Shown here: piece after piece, positions 36,277 through 48,589 of the stretch | Layout of the letters: each line of letters opens with the position of its first letter | Position numbering within the stretch: the stretch's first letter is position 1 | Source of the DNA: Agelaius tricolor | Taxonomy: Eukaryota; Chordata; Aves; Passeriformes; Icteridae | Direction: 5' to 3' | Length of the DNA stretch: 64,000 nucleotides | Assembly: GCA_023055355.1 (NCBI GenBank) | Contig: JALJCS010000001.1 | Coordinates: forward strand, 106,036,881-106,100,880 | Made by a program: the position numbers and the translations under genes | Notes under the pieces: generated by a model | Told to the model about the DNA's origin: nothing | The model's database searches: none | The model's input: only the letters and a program-made list of their open reading frames with translations

Positions 36277-39200
36277 TGGTTAAAGTAACAATTACAAGGT
36301 TTTAAAAAATATTGGCAAATGCTATTCATTCAGCTCTTCAGTGCAAAACTCACACTAGCTGAGACCTTGACATCAAACCACTTCCTTTTAGTATATCTAC
36401 AATTCTTCAAACTTTATTTTCTTTCATTTTTCCTTTAGAAATGCCAGTGTGTTCTGCAGAATATTTTTTCAAAAAATGAGTAGTTCCAGAACTGATAATG
36501 GTGAAGTAGTGTTGAGATCTACCACTTGTCACTAATTACTTGCAGCTTTATTTCGTTGAAGCTAAGGGGCATTTTGAATGTCATAAAACTGATCCAGGCA
36601 ATGCAGTGTCAAGATTTCTGCATCTTAATTAAACATTATTTCATCACCATGGAAACTCCCCATCATAAAGCAATAACCAGACAAGGTGAGATTTCATTAT
36701 TAGCATTCTTAAAAAAAGTGAAATTGCCAACTAAGGCCATTTCTATGCAAGAAGATTTTCTTAGAGAAGCTGTTTCCTTGCCAAAGATATCTACTCCTGT
36801 GCTTCCCTACTCACACTGACAGGAATTGAAGTTTATTTACTTGAGATTAGTCAAAATTCCCTCAAAGGGAATATCCTATCATCAGTTTACAAATATTAGT
36901 GGGATTGGGTGTGAGGAGCTAAAAATGAAGCTTCAGAGATGTGTAAAGTCAACAGCAAAGAGAAAAGGAGCACAAACATCAAATCTGGTGGCTTTAGAAC
37001 AGCTTAAGGCTGATGTATTTCTGAATCTATTTAATACAAAATATGCCAACAGTCTCAGAAACAGATGCTAGGATCTAAGGATAAAGACCAATTGCCAAAA
37101 TCTGGAATCAGATACATCCAAATGATTGACTTGGTACTCATATTTTTGTACTGAAGGTTACTGTTGATTGGATAGTCTAGAGAGACAATATATTTTTTGC
37201 CTCTTGATAACTGTGTATTAATGCTTTTTTACCTTCTTGAAAAATACTTCAGCTGAGTACAGCTTACATTTTGTCAAACAGAAGTTACAGTTGTAACTGG
37301 AAGTAATTAAAAAACCAAACCCAGTCTAGCAGTCTATTCTTGTTTTAAATTTTAGGAATCCAGCATCTTCCCTGTGTTCTCCCTACAGGAGTACAGTTTC
37401 AGTACTGAAAAAACATTAAACTCACGCAATACAGATTAGTAACAATAGTATAAACTCATTGCAAAAATCATATATAGTAGCTTTGTACACTCATAAAATT
37501 GTTCTGAAGCAAATCTCTTTTAACTCTGACAGCATATATTTTGTGAAGTGGTATGCTGTCCCTGGTGTAGCACTGATGTCTCATTGACTGTGACTCCAGG
37601 GACTGGGAATTTGGATTTACCTTTGACATGGCTCAGATCTCTGGTAAAATAAAAACATTTTTCTCAGATTCATAGGAGTATTTTGCATAGTACTTATATG
37701 TACAGATTATAAAGTTGTGAAGATGACACTGCCATGCAGATGTCAAATTCAGTTTTTCAGTGCTAAACAATGATACATTTAAATTGAGCCATCACTGTTC
37801 ACTAGACCAAATTTAGTTCAAGAAGTGGCAGCTGCAATAAACCTTTGGAAGCAGAATACCTTTTCTCCTAAGTCAGTCAGAACTTGGATATCTAAATCCT
37901 ACAACCCTTACTCAGGTCATTGATGAAGGTGGTGTGGGTTATCAAGACAGCATTGGCTACCAAGATATCAGCTGAGAAAATTACCTCTGGAAAACTGCCT
38001 CACGTGTTCCATGGTCCACATGTGGCAGGTGGACGTGCCTTTCCCTTCTCCTCATCTGTTGGAAGGCCAGCTCTAGACTCTGAGAGGCAGTGCTTGGCCA
38101 GCTTCCATCCTTGCCTGCACTTCTGCATCCCCTGCTCTTGGAGCCTGTTTTGCTTGCTTGAACAACCCAAGCCTTCTGTAAAGAAGACTGAGTTATCTTG
38201 TAAACTCCTTTGTATAAACCCACACTCTCTTTCTCACCTTAATGATCTTGACATTTTGGGTTGTTCTGGATTAGAGATGAATTCCTTGAACAAATGAAGA
38301 TCTGTCTTTCCTACATGAGCTGTGGGGTCAGTCTGCACACCACCAATGTGTCCATTGCAAGTGTGGTCTTGATAGCAAAGCTCCTTAATAGGCTTGAGGC
38401 TTATACAGAAAGATTGACCCATTTTCCAGCACAGCTAAAAGTCACTCCAAACAGCATAACTCAGGAAGGCAGAAAGACTTTTTTTACTGCTGCAAGTCAT
38501 GTCCATTTGGGATTTGTCAGCTTAGTGGTATCAGTAGGCCAGCTAGTCAAGCTGTGTAGTGCTGTCCTGGGCAGTAATGTACAATCCCTGGTTGAGGGTG
38601 TCATAATTCTCTACTCTGAAAAAGATGGAGTTAATCTGCCCTTGTGAACCTGGGCACATTACTAATATGTTTTTACTGCCTTTTTTTATAGCCTCTCATG
38701 GAATTTTTCTGAAATAAAATATTTGTTCAGGCTGAATAGTCAGGACACAGGACCGATTTTCCTGGGTTCAAATTTGACAAATTATTTTTGTTCCAGATTT
38801 GCAGTTGTACAGAGAGGGGATGCCCTGGCCATTTATCATCAAATGTCAAGATGAAATACTCACATTTACTGAGTTATGACAATCCTGTATTTGGCTATAA
38901 ATTTCAGAGGACTCACAAAGCATGACAACAAATGGACAACAAAAAAATGGATATGGCAGAAAAGGGACATGGCAGAATGGGAAAAAAAAGAACAAATTAA
39001 AAAGAACAAGTGCTTAATGACGTACTCTTCCAGCTGGTGGCCTTTCCCAGGGCATGTTGACAGCAGAAGGAAGTCCCAAACCTGACCAGGTGTTTAGTGA
39101 CTGGTCATTAAGTGGGATGAAATGTAATGATATACAATCCAAGTGTGGCTGCAAGACAGGTGTCTCTTGAATCTTAAGATGCACAGGGCAGTATAAATGA

Positions 39201-41022
39201 GATTATTGTATAAGCTGCATATTCCACTGTTAATAAATACTTTTTTACTTTTAAAAATCTTACAGGTTTGTCCCAAGAATCAGCTCAAATCTTAACGCTC
39301 ATTTCAAACAATTACAGAAATAATTTTACAAGACTTTTCCAATATTTATTTTCCCGTGCTATTTTTGGAACACTAAGTCTTATGATCATCCACAGTGCAT
39401 ATCAGCTCTTATTCTGACATTTGTTCCATCTGTCACTGAACACAGTTTGCTTTTTATAAGGTCTGAATTAGCAAAACGATTTCTTTTCACTTCACCATCT
39501 TACACTTTTCAACTGGTTGCATATATTAGCACAAATGATGTTTTTGAAGTGTCTTTCTTCGGGTAACTTTCCTTATCTCACAAGTCTGTAATGCTGTGCC
39601 TCGTTTGCCCCATGGTACAAACAGCTTGGCTGCCTTCACAGAAGTCTGGATGTGGTGCCTGACCATCAGCACCTGCTGACGGAGAGAACCCTGCAGCACC
39701 TGTGAAACCACAGCAATAAGCACATGTCCTGCTGTGATGCTGCAATGGAGAGGAGGCAAAAACAAGGGGTGTCTTTTACAGGTTCAATGTGCCTGACATC
39801 AGACCTCCAGAAAATGCTGACTGATTCTCAGGTGAGCTGTGGTGTTGAAACTTCTGCTTAGCATGTGATTTAGTGTTTTCTCATCAAGCATGTATCCTTA
39901 GTCTATGCACAACTAACTCTAACTTTGGGGTTAGGTCCTGAACCACAGCAGAGTGTCTTAGAGATAATAATAAATAACAATACATACTAGTGTAAAATAT
40001 CAGCTCTTAAAAATTGAGCTTTTTAAAATTTAGATAACTGATCAAAATCTGTATCTCTGTATTTCTGGGTGTACAGGTGAAAAAGACTGATATATGCCCT
40101 CTCTTCTGTCACCCTTACATGCACCTAACTTCAACCAAACTTGTAGTGGCATACAAAATATTTTAAATGTACTTCCTTAATTTTCATTAAAATTACATTA
40201 TAAATAATTATTTTATGCTATTCAGTACAGAGATTTTGTATTGTGAAAATTCTTCAAAACTTTTGGTCTTTTTTATGTGCCTGGAGCAATACATTTCACA
40301 AAGTGTCATGAGATTTTATGAGATCCTATGAGATCTGCTTTCTCAGGCTATATTCCAACCCCAGCCTTCAAGATCAAATAATTCAAACAGATAAGAAGTC
40401 AGTTTTTTTGGTTAATTATATTTTTTCAGGACCCACAATTTGTTTCAGTTGGATCACCATAACCACTGTGATCACAAACTCCTTAATTGGTATAAATCAT
40501 CAACTGTATTCTATTCTATTTTGATTTTAATATCATCAAGGGAGCACCTAAATGCTAACAATGGGAACTTACATAAACTTACATAATATTTAGTACATAT
40601 GGGTAGTCTATATATGTTCTACTTATAAATTGACTTATTAGGTGTGATTCATCTAATGAAATGCTGCATTTGTGATGGATGTGTCTAATCTGAATGCACC
40701 CCTTAGACTATACTCAATGGAAACACAGTAAATGGGTATGATTCATCTCATTTTATACAGATGTCTACAGTAAATCACATGAATTGTGCCAAACATTGAT
40801 TTTCCCCTCCTTAGCTTTCACAGGTTAGCAGAAGAATGACAAAATCTTCTTGCTCATTTCACCACAAATCTAATATAGGATGTTAAATTACATGTTGGTG
40901 AGGTGTGAAATTACAAATGGTAGTTTGATTCAAAATAGAATGCAGCTTTCCTAGGAGCAAACAATTATTTCCCAGTGTTACTGACTTTGAGTAGTAGTTT
41001 GAATAGACATTTAAATGTGAAT
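36277..41022. other. Unique noncoding sequence
   Basis: Nearly 5 kb with no recognised repeat family. Somewhat GC-richer around 37960-38180 and 39600-39740. The ORFs at 37920-38297 (125 codons) and 38261-38647 (128 codons) overlap each other and shadows on the other strand; neither peptide is recognised. A small 10-bp x3 repeat occurs at 40308. Confidence 0.5.
40308..40337. repeat. 10-bp x 3 tandem repeat
   Basis: Three consecutive 10-bp units: atgagatttt, atgagatcct, atgagatctg. The first seven bases are invariant. A local minisatellite-like expansion. Confidence 0.8.
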
Positions 41023-41092
41023 AGGATCATTCATGCAATATAGCATGAATTGACTTATGGCCAGGCACATCAGCTTACTCACAAAATATTGT
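41023..41092 (+). repeat. Left arm of 70-bp inverted repeat
   Basis: This 70-bp segment is repeated in reverse complement at 43080-43149, about 2 kb away, with about three mismatches (about 96% identity) and abrupt loss of similarity at both edges. Near its outer end is a perfect 8-bp hairpin (attcatgc, 6-nt loop aatata, gcatgaat, 41029-41050). No TSD is evident outside the pair and no transposase lies between. It may be two copies of an unlisted interspersed repeat, the ends of a non-autonomous DNA transposon, or a local inverted duplication. Confidence 0.85.
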
Positions 41093-43079
41093 TCAGCTGC
41101 AGTTGAGAATAAGCTACATAATTGAACTCATTATTGTTGGTTTGCTCACCCTTTTTATTGGGGATGGCACCCTTGTTTAAGTCTTCTGTGTAATGGTGGT
41201 CACAAGCTAAGGATGGCTTTCCCATACACCCAGGGGAATCTCAGGTATTGAAACAAAACCTCAAGTCTCCTTGGAAGAAATTAAGTGTTTAAATAGTATT
41301 CAAACATGAAATAGAAAAAGCAGATACCCTTTCTCAATCACTTGAGCCCATTCCAACAGATCTTGAAGACTGGAATTGTCTGAAAATAGGGGTTTTTCAT
41401 TGACTTACTGGCTGCTTATCTCCAGACTACTCATTATTGTTGATTTCATCTTGCATTCACAGTGAATTTCATTACAATTTGTTTCTTTTCCAAGAAACAG
41501 ATGGTATTTTTCAACACAAAATAATTACTTAAATTTTGGAACCTGTTCTGGTAAAACAGAGCAGTTCCCCATGCTACAGGAGATTTTCACTTTATAGTAG
41601 TTTTGAGCTGACTCATTGAAAACGCTCAATATTTTGAAATGTTTTAATTTGTGCTAATTTTTTGGGAGAAAAAGGGTGATAACTTGGAGGGAGAGTATGT
41701 GTGTGTGCACTGCAAGTTTTGCCCACATGAAGAATGCTCCACTGCAAAAGATGAATGCTCAGAAACTTGTAGTAGCAGTCTCCCTTATGATGCATTAACT
41801 GGGAGCTAAACTCACAACATCTGAATCTGTAAAGAATTTTTAAAAATATATTGTGCTTCTTTTCTCTTTATGTAGATGAGACTCTGAAAAGTGACTACTT
41901 GTCTTACTAAAGGTGAATTAAATGTGCTTCCACAGTCATTTATTAAAAAACCTTGTATTTCAGAATTCACTAATGCAACACTGGAATTTAGAAAAAGGAT
42001 TGCTAGGACATTTATTTTTATGCTATGTGCTGAAGGCAGTTGGGCAAATACACAGAGCTATTCTATGATGTAAAAAATACAGTGAAAAGGAGGAGCTCCT
42101 GCTAGAATAGAAAAATCATATGAATTTTCCCCAATATGTTCTATCAGAGACCTTGTTAAAATGATCCAGAGGGCCAAAAGGCATAGTAGATGTGTCTGAA
42201 GAGTCAGTGCTGCTACAGCTTGGCACCCACCTTAGTCCAGTTGTCTCTGCTTGTGGTACTTGCCAAAGTAAAGGCAAGCTCTGGTGGATGTGGTGGTTGC
42301 AAGGAAATGCAAGCAAATGACAAGCAGTGTATACATTAAAAAAAAAAATCTGATTACAACTCAGCAATTAATTTCTTTCTCTCCCTAAAACTGAATGGAA
42401 AAACTGCAAGACTAAATGTTTCACTGATATTGCTGACAATTTATTAGTGTTAGATCTTGAAGTTGAAAACCTTGCAGATTTCTTGTACAAGATATCATTG
42501 AAAAAAAGTAAATTGATTTCCCTTTGTCCTTACACAGCTCTACTATGTCTCTATTTATGTAGTTGTTATCTTAACTCCACACAAATTAGAAGGTACACAG
42601 AACAGTGTTCACAAAAGCCAGACCTTACTCTCCTCTCAATTTTCTTTGTCACTAATACTTACTGAATTTTTAGACTATATATATGTATAAACTTTAGAGA
42701 AAATGGCTTCTGTCCCAAGGAAGCAATTGTTAGTTCTCTCTCCAGCTAAAAGCAGGGATTTAATGGGATTTAATTTATTTTTTGCTATGATTTTATCCCA
42801 ATTAATTTAAATAGAGAAGATTATGTGACTATTCAAGCTACTTTTGTTCTCTTTTGCTTCTGGCTTAATGGATGGCAGCAGTCAAAAATACCACTAATAA
42901 AAAAAAATGGAAAAAACCCCGTCATCAATTTTAAATGAGCACATTTGTTATTAATTATTTTCTCTCCATATTTTCCCTCTTCCTTAGTGAAAATGCTTTC
43001 AAGAACACCATGCTCTGGTTCTTCTAATACTGAAGAAATACATCTTATACTTTATCTTACGTGCTCCCTCCTATTACCC
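41093..43079. other. Spacer between inverted-repeat arms
   Basis: About 2 kb of AT-rich sequence with no transposase-like ORF (the longest is 83 codons) and no recognised repeat. An A-run lies at 42338-42348. If the arms were terminal repeats of a transposon, this would be its cargo, but nothing in it supports that. Confidence 0.5.
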
Positions 43080-43149
43080 ACAATATTTTGTGAGTAAGCT
43101 GATATACCTGGCCATAAGTCAATTCATGCTATATTGCATGAATGGTCCT
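43080..43149 (-). repeat. Right arm of 70-bp inverted repeat
   Basis: Reverse complement of 41023-41092 with the hairpin preserved (attcatgc 43122-43129, gcatgaat 43136-43143). Four bases outside the arm begins a second perfect hairpin at 43153-43172 (ctgtgatt, tctg, aatcacag) that has no counterpart outside the left arm. Confidence 0.85.
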
Positions 43150-43152
43150 TTG

Positions 43153-43172
43153 CTGTGATTTCTGAATCACAG
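43153..43172. repeat. Perfect 8-bp stem-loop
   Basis: Arms ctgtgatt and aatcacag around a 4-nt loop tctg, immediately outside the right arm of the 70-bp inverted repeat. Unassigned. Confidence 0.8.
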
Positions 43173-46100
43173 AAATGGAGAGGAAGAAAAATTCTAGGAG
43201 CTGAAGCTAAAAGGGAGATGGATAAACAAAATGGGAAGTAATTTCTTGCTTCTCTCTTCCCAGAGCCCAGGGAAAGGTGCCAGAATCCAGGTCTTTCCCA
43301 GCCATGAGCTGGCACTGCTGCCCACTGCCATATTCCCAGCCCAAAACCACTTCACCACCCCCCTTTGTCTGGAGGAAGTGCTGGGAAGGATTTTCTGTCT
43401 GGAACATCCAATATTGCTGGTCTTGTGCTCCTTTCTTTACACCACATGTGCATTGCTTTTTATTTCTTGCCAATGGGCTTTATTTCAAAGTTCTCTTTTT
43501 TCTGAGGTGCTTGTACATGAAGGAACTGGGAAATCCAGGCTCACAGGCATGGCTTCTATTTTGATCCTACGTCTTTAGTCACACAAATGACTTAAAATCT
43601 TGTGAGGTGCATCTTTGCTCAAATTTCATCTTTATGCAACTCATATGATTAACTGATGGGTGCAGGTTTAAGTGTCCTGGTTGTTCTCTCAGCTGAGGCT
43701 GCAAAGCTCCTCCACATCTCAAACCACGCAAGACACAAAGAAGTGCATCATATCACAAAGCCGAGATAAAGTTTCATTGTCTTCAAGGAGTGATTTGCAA
43801 AATAGGGAGAAAAATAGCTATGGTATTCTCTTTTTCTCTGCAAGAGACCAGAAGATAGTCCTGCCAAAATATTCAAACATATTCCTAAATCCAGACCAAC
43901 TGGCAGAAGTTGAATAGGCAGAAGCAAGTGCATAAGCATCTTATAGAATCAGAGCTGCAAGTACAATATATTTAGAATAGATAAAAAGGAAGAAATTAAA
44001 ACTTTTCTCATGAAGAACATATTAGAAATTCTTTTACTAAGGCTTTTAGTATATTTTGCTTTTCAGTCCAAATGACCTAAACAAGCATGTTAACCTGTAT
44101 ATCCTCCTGTTACATAGAACACTGTGCAAAACAGACATATTGAGAAGTTTGAAGTTTAAGCTGAGACTGAACCTATTAGCTCTAATAGTTCACATGGTTG
44201 TCTTGTTCCTTTCAGTTGTTTCTTTTCAATTTTTATGGTAAGACACTTAATTAAGGAATATGTTTTATTATCTCATATCAAACCAGTCAGAGAGAAAAAG
44301 TTACTGTTTTTTTATTTAGCACCAGGAAAAGGCTTGGGTCATTGTTAGCAACATGGTAAAGGTTTAGCAGTAGGAAGGACAAAAGGACAAAACTGGAGCT
44401 TCTTTCAGTGTCAGGGATCTCCTCTAGTGTACCTACAGGTCTTGGTGATTAATTCCAATAACTTAATGGTTAAATGATTTGTCATTGCACATTTTTAGCT
44501 TAATTTCTGGGCAGTAAATGCACTTCTAGCTTAACATAATACACCTAGCTGTGTGGAAAGTTCCCCTACAAATAGCTGTGTGCAAACATGTTGCATATGC
44601 ATAGAGGAAATTGCCACATTACTGAGATTAATGTTGATTTGGATGGTGCTATTCTCTTTTAAAGAGCCACTCATGTGAGTGAATTTCTTTCAGTGCAAGA
44701 GGAAGCTGACAGAGAGCACAAGGAACAGGAGGCACCACTGCTCTACAGCATCATGGCCACGACAGGAGACCCTAGACAAATACAAATATGGGTACAAACT
44801 CAACCCTTTGAAATCCAGCCCCAGGAAGTATTTCTGAAAGCAAGGATAGCCTTCCTATTGTATTTTTCAGCAAGATCACCTCTGAGTGCTAATTATGCCT
44901 GCAACTATTTCCTGACACTTACCTGCTACAAACTGTGCATAGATGTCTCCTCTCTCTTTTCTATCTTTGTAGGTATCTTTAAGTCAACTGTACTCTGTGA
45001 ATTTACCTCCAGATGGTACTGGCATTTGGACAGGAGGTTTGGGCCTCAGTATGGCAAGTCACATAGCTGCATGCCTACACTGATTTCTGTGAAACTATCT
45101 ACATGCTTAAAATGCAAGAAGTCTGTTAAGTGCTTTTTCTGGATAGGGAATAGGGCATATATCATACCATTACCAACTCATAAGCTATCCAGTTTCACTC
45201 AGGAATCCAGTTTGCTCATGCATGCAGTGTTTTAGACTGGATGATGGGATTAAATAGCGATCACAATGTATGTAGCAGGTGATAAAATATTAAATGCCAA
45301 AGTTTTGACATTAAATTTTCTGGAAGAAATTTCTGGCCCACAGTGCCCTGGAGTACAGTCAGGGCTGGCTTCCTGCTGGTTTGGAAACTTTCAGCTATAA
45401 TACTCTGATTTAATGACTGAGTATTTGCACCCTCAAACTATTGCTGTAAGTTCAAATACTATAAAAGCTTGAAATGCTGAACTGGATGGTAGTTGCAGTG
45501 CAATGTTAACAACCCTGATCAGAAATGCTGCATTTTAAACAAATGTTTAGTGCAAAATCAATAATAAAAAAAAATTATCTGAAGGTATGGGTATATGCCT
45601 TATCTGCATGTAGCTACTATGCACCAGAGTGCAAGTAGGCATCTTGAAAGAAACTTTTTGAAATTATAGCTTTTTGGCAGCTTATATATGATGAAATAGT
45701 GGCAAAAGAGCACAGAAAATGCATATTGTCATCAGAAAATGGACTTGGTGTTCCATTTTGATTTCAACACTCTTTTACCTTTTCATAGCTTTCTAGTTCT
45801 CCTTTCGACCCACTATGACATTCTTCCTTCAAATCCAGATTTTCTCCATCAATATTACTTCAACTGAGAGACATTCTATTTCACCTACTTTTCAGCTTTT
45901 AGAGCTATTTAAAATCCAGATGAATTGCAATATCTTCCTTCCTCCCTCCCTGTTTTTATTTTCCAATGAACTGCTTATTCTAGGTTTCTGTGAAACAACA
46001 AAATCCAGATAAGGTGCTCCAAAACATTAAAGAGGTATATCTATCATATTCCATTATGGACTTCTATTAACACAGAAAATTTAGTAACTGGTAAATAAAA

Positions 46101-48261
46101 AGTTTTAATACTTACCTAAATTTCCCTGAAATACATCCATTTTATTATCCAAGAAGGAGAATTAAAACAATATGGAGAAGGTGAGAAAAATGCTGAACTA
46201 TTAACTATTTTATTAGAGTCCCACACAAGAGTAAATTCAATTTCCTGTTGACCTTGCTGTTAGGATAATTTCATGAAGTTGTGCTTCTGTGGTTCCATTT
46301 CACTACTATGATCTCAGCAACAGAGAGACTTTAGAATGGTGGCATGACAGGCAAAAAGAGAAAAACAACAGACTGTTGTAAAAGATTATTTTATCATTGT
46401 TATAAGTGCTAAATATCATATCATTAGTGATCTGCTCTGATTCAAAAAGCCAGGCAAGGGAAAAAAAAGAAAAGCAAAATCTGTAAAGTCATGGTTGTAA
46501 TTCAGAAACAAATGTGACATATCCCAGATAGGAGCTGTGAGCTGACAAACATACACTTAGCACAGCCATACCTTGGTAATACTTGATAAGCCACCTTGTG
46601 TGTAAACTGTTAAATTATTTTGAATGACAAGACTTGTAGGTAGAGATTGTACTTCTAATAGACAATTTATATAGCTGGGAAAAGTAGAAAAACTTTTCAG
46701 ATCTGAACAAATGCTTACAGATTGAAATATTACCATTTTGCAGCTGTCTCCCAGAGCTTAATTAAGATATTTCTTTCACTCATAAAGTTTATCTTGAGTA
46801 TTCCCTATGGCTGCTATAGTTACAATAACACCATCAAAAATGTTTAGTGATTTATTTTCTGTGTAAAGGTTTGGCTTTGAACTATGAATAGTGATTTCAA
46901 ACTCCTTGATCTCCTTTTTCTGTGTCAGACTCTCTAGGACTTGCAGATTTCATGTGATGGCAGGATAAGACAGAGCAATGCCTCAGTTCTCAATTTGGGA
47001 ATGTGTGGCATGGAGTTCTTCCAGTGAAAGACATTTTCCTCTTTCTTGTGTCATGAATCCCGTGGTGTTTTCCAGCACTTGAAGAATTAGTGATGATTCT
47101 TGCAAGCATTTATGCAGGACATGGTCTGCTTAGTCCCCTGGTATTTTTCTAGTCTGACAGTAGATCAGTGATAATCACCTTCTCAGCACAGTTTTTTTTA
47201 ACTATTCTTTCATTGTGAGTGTAGTCTAATTGACAACGTCTTTTCTAGTTGGTTTGCTGGCATTTTGTATAATTCAAGTTATTTTGTTTCTATTTATTCT
47301 TTATCAAGTGACTTCCATCAAAGAAGGAAATTAGATTGATTTGTTATAATTTGTTCCTGAAAAATAGTCACAGAGTTTCTCTTACCATCCTCAGAGCTTA
47401 GTAATTTGTTAAGCTTTCTGGCTACTGATGTTTGTTGTTTTTATTCTATCTACCAAAGTGTCTTTTTACTTGTCTTCAAACTTTTCTGTGTTAAAGCCTC
47501 TGATGTGGAATTAAACAATCCTTTGATGACTAGTCACCCCATCTGAGAAAGTATGGACTAGACTGGATTCCCCAAATCCTTTACATCCTGATTTTCTCCT
47601 AGTCCCTCTGTTTTCTTTCAAGCTATTGGGGGTCTTATGTGCTTCACAAGTTCCTAAAAATAATAAATCGTACTTCAGGGACTGGTTTTACTAATACCTT
47701 AAGTCCTCAGCAAGGAACATCATCAAGCTTTTCTGACATTAAAATATTTAACTTCTCTACTGTTAGAAATTTTCTCTCATTTTCTTGTTCTCTGGAATTA
47801 GAATTAATTCTATCAAAAATCTTGATGCAATTCAATTGAATGGGAAAGGAAGAAGACAGGCTGGAATAAAAAAAAAGGCTAAAATAAACTCCTTTAGATT
47901 TTGTTTACATTATCAAATGAGTACTACAAATGAGTAATGAAAATCTATAAAGTGAACTACTTGGTGTTTAGGACATGACACATTATACTCATCTTCAGGA
48001 ATTTATATTTTCTCTAATTGGAGGCTGTGGACTGATGACTGAGTATGCAACAGAGGTTGGGGTCCATTCATTAAACCCTTAGAGCACTTTTTCTAGTCTT
48101 TTTTCACCCAAAAAAGAATACTCTGAGACTGCTAAATAATGTGGAATCTAGTGTGCTACTAGAGACAATTGGGATACTCACCCCAAAAATGCTTTCTTTA
48201 TTGTGCCTGACCAATCTGGTGGCCTTCTGTGATTGAGTAATGGCAACAGTTGACAAGGGGT
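43173..48261. other. Unique noncoding sequence
   Basis: About 5 kb without recognised repeats. It includes the longest ORF of the window (44675-45235, 186 codons), whose first third follows a splice-acceptor-like 'tttctttcag'. The peptide is unrecognised. The rest is AT-rich with short overlapping ORFs. Confidence 0.5.
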
Positions 48262-48589
48262 CACCTTCCAGGGGCTTAAAAAAAGGAGGGAGAGGGATTT
48301 TTAATGTGGGCAAATACTGCCAGGATAAGAGGCAATGATTTTAAAGTGAAAGAGAGAGGATTTATATTAGATGCAAGGAAGAATTTTTTAATCAGAGGGT
48401 GGTGAGACACTGGAGCAGGTTGCCCAGAGAAGTTGTGTTTGCCCCATCCCTGGAACTGTTTAAGGCCAGGTTGGTTGGAGGCCCTGAGCAACCTGATCTA
48501 GTGAATGGCATCCCTGCCCATTTCCAGGGATTTGGAGCTAGATAATCTTTAAGGTCTCTTCTGATCCAAAACATTCTATGATTCTATGA
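48262..48589 (+). mobile_element. CR1 LINE 3' fragment
   Basis: The longest CR1 copy of the main subfamily here. The order is 'ggggcttaaaaaaaggagg', 'gaggcaatgattttaaagtg', 'atattagatgcaaggaagaa', 'gagggtggtgagacactgg', 'caggttgcccagagaag', 'gccccatccctggaactg', 'gagcaacctgatctagtg' and 'taaggtctcttctgatcc', closing with a perfect ATTCTATGATTCTATGA octamer tail. 5'-truncated, no coding part. Better preserved than the copy at 1.4 kb, so probably younger. Confidence 0.95.

Noticed and set aside
37920..38647. Two overlapping ORFs of 125 and 128 codons
   Set aside because: They overlap in different frames, resemble no known family, and are within chance length for the window.
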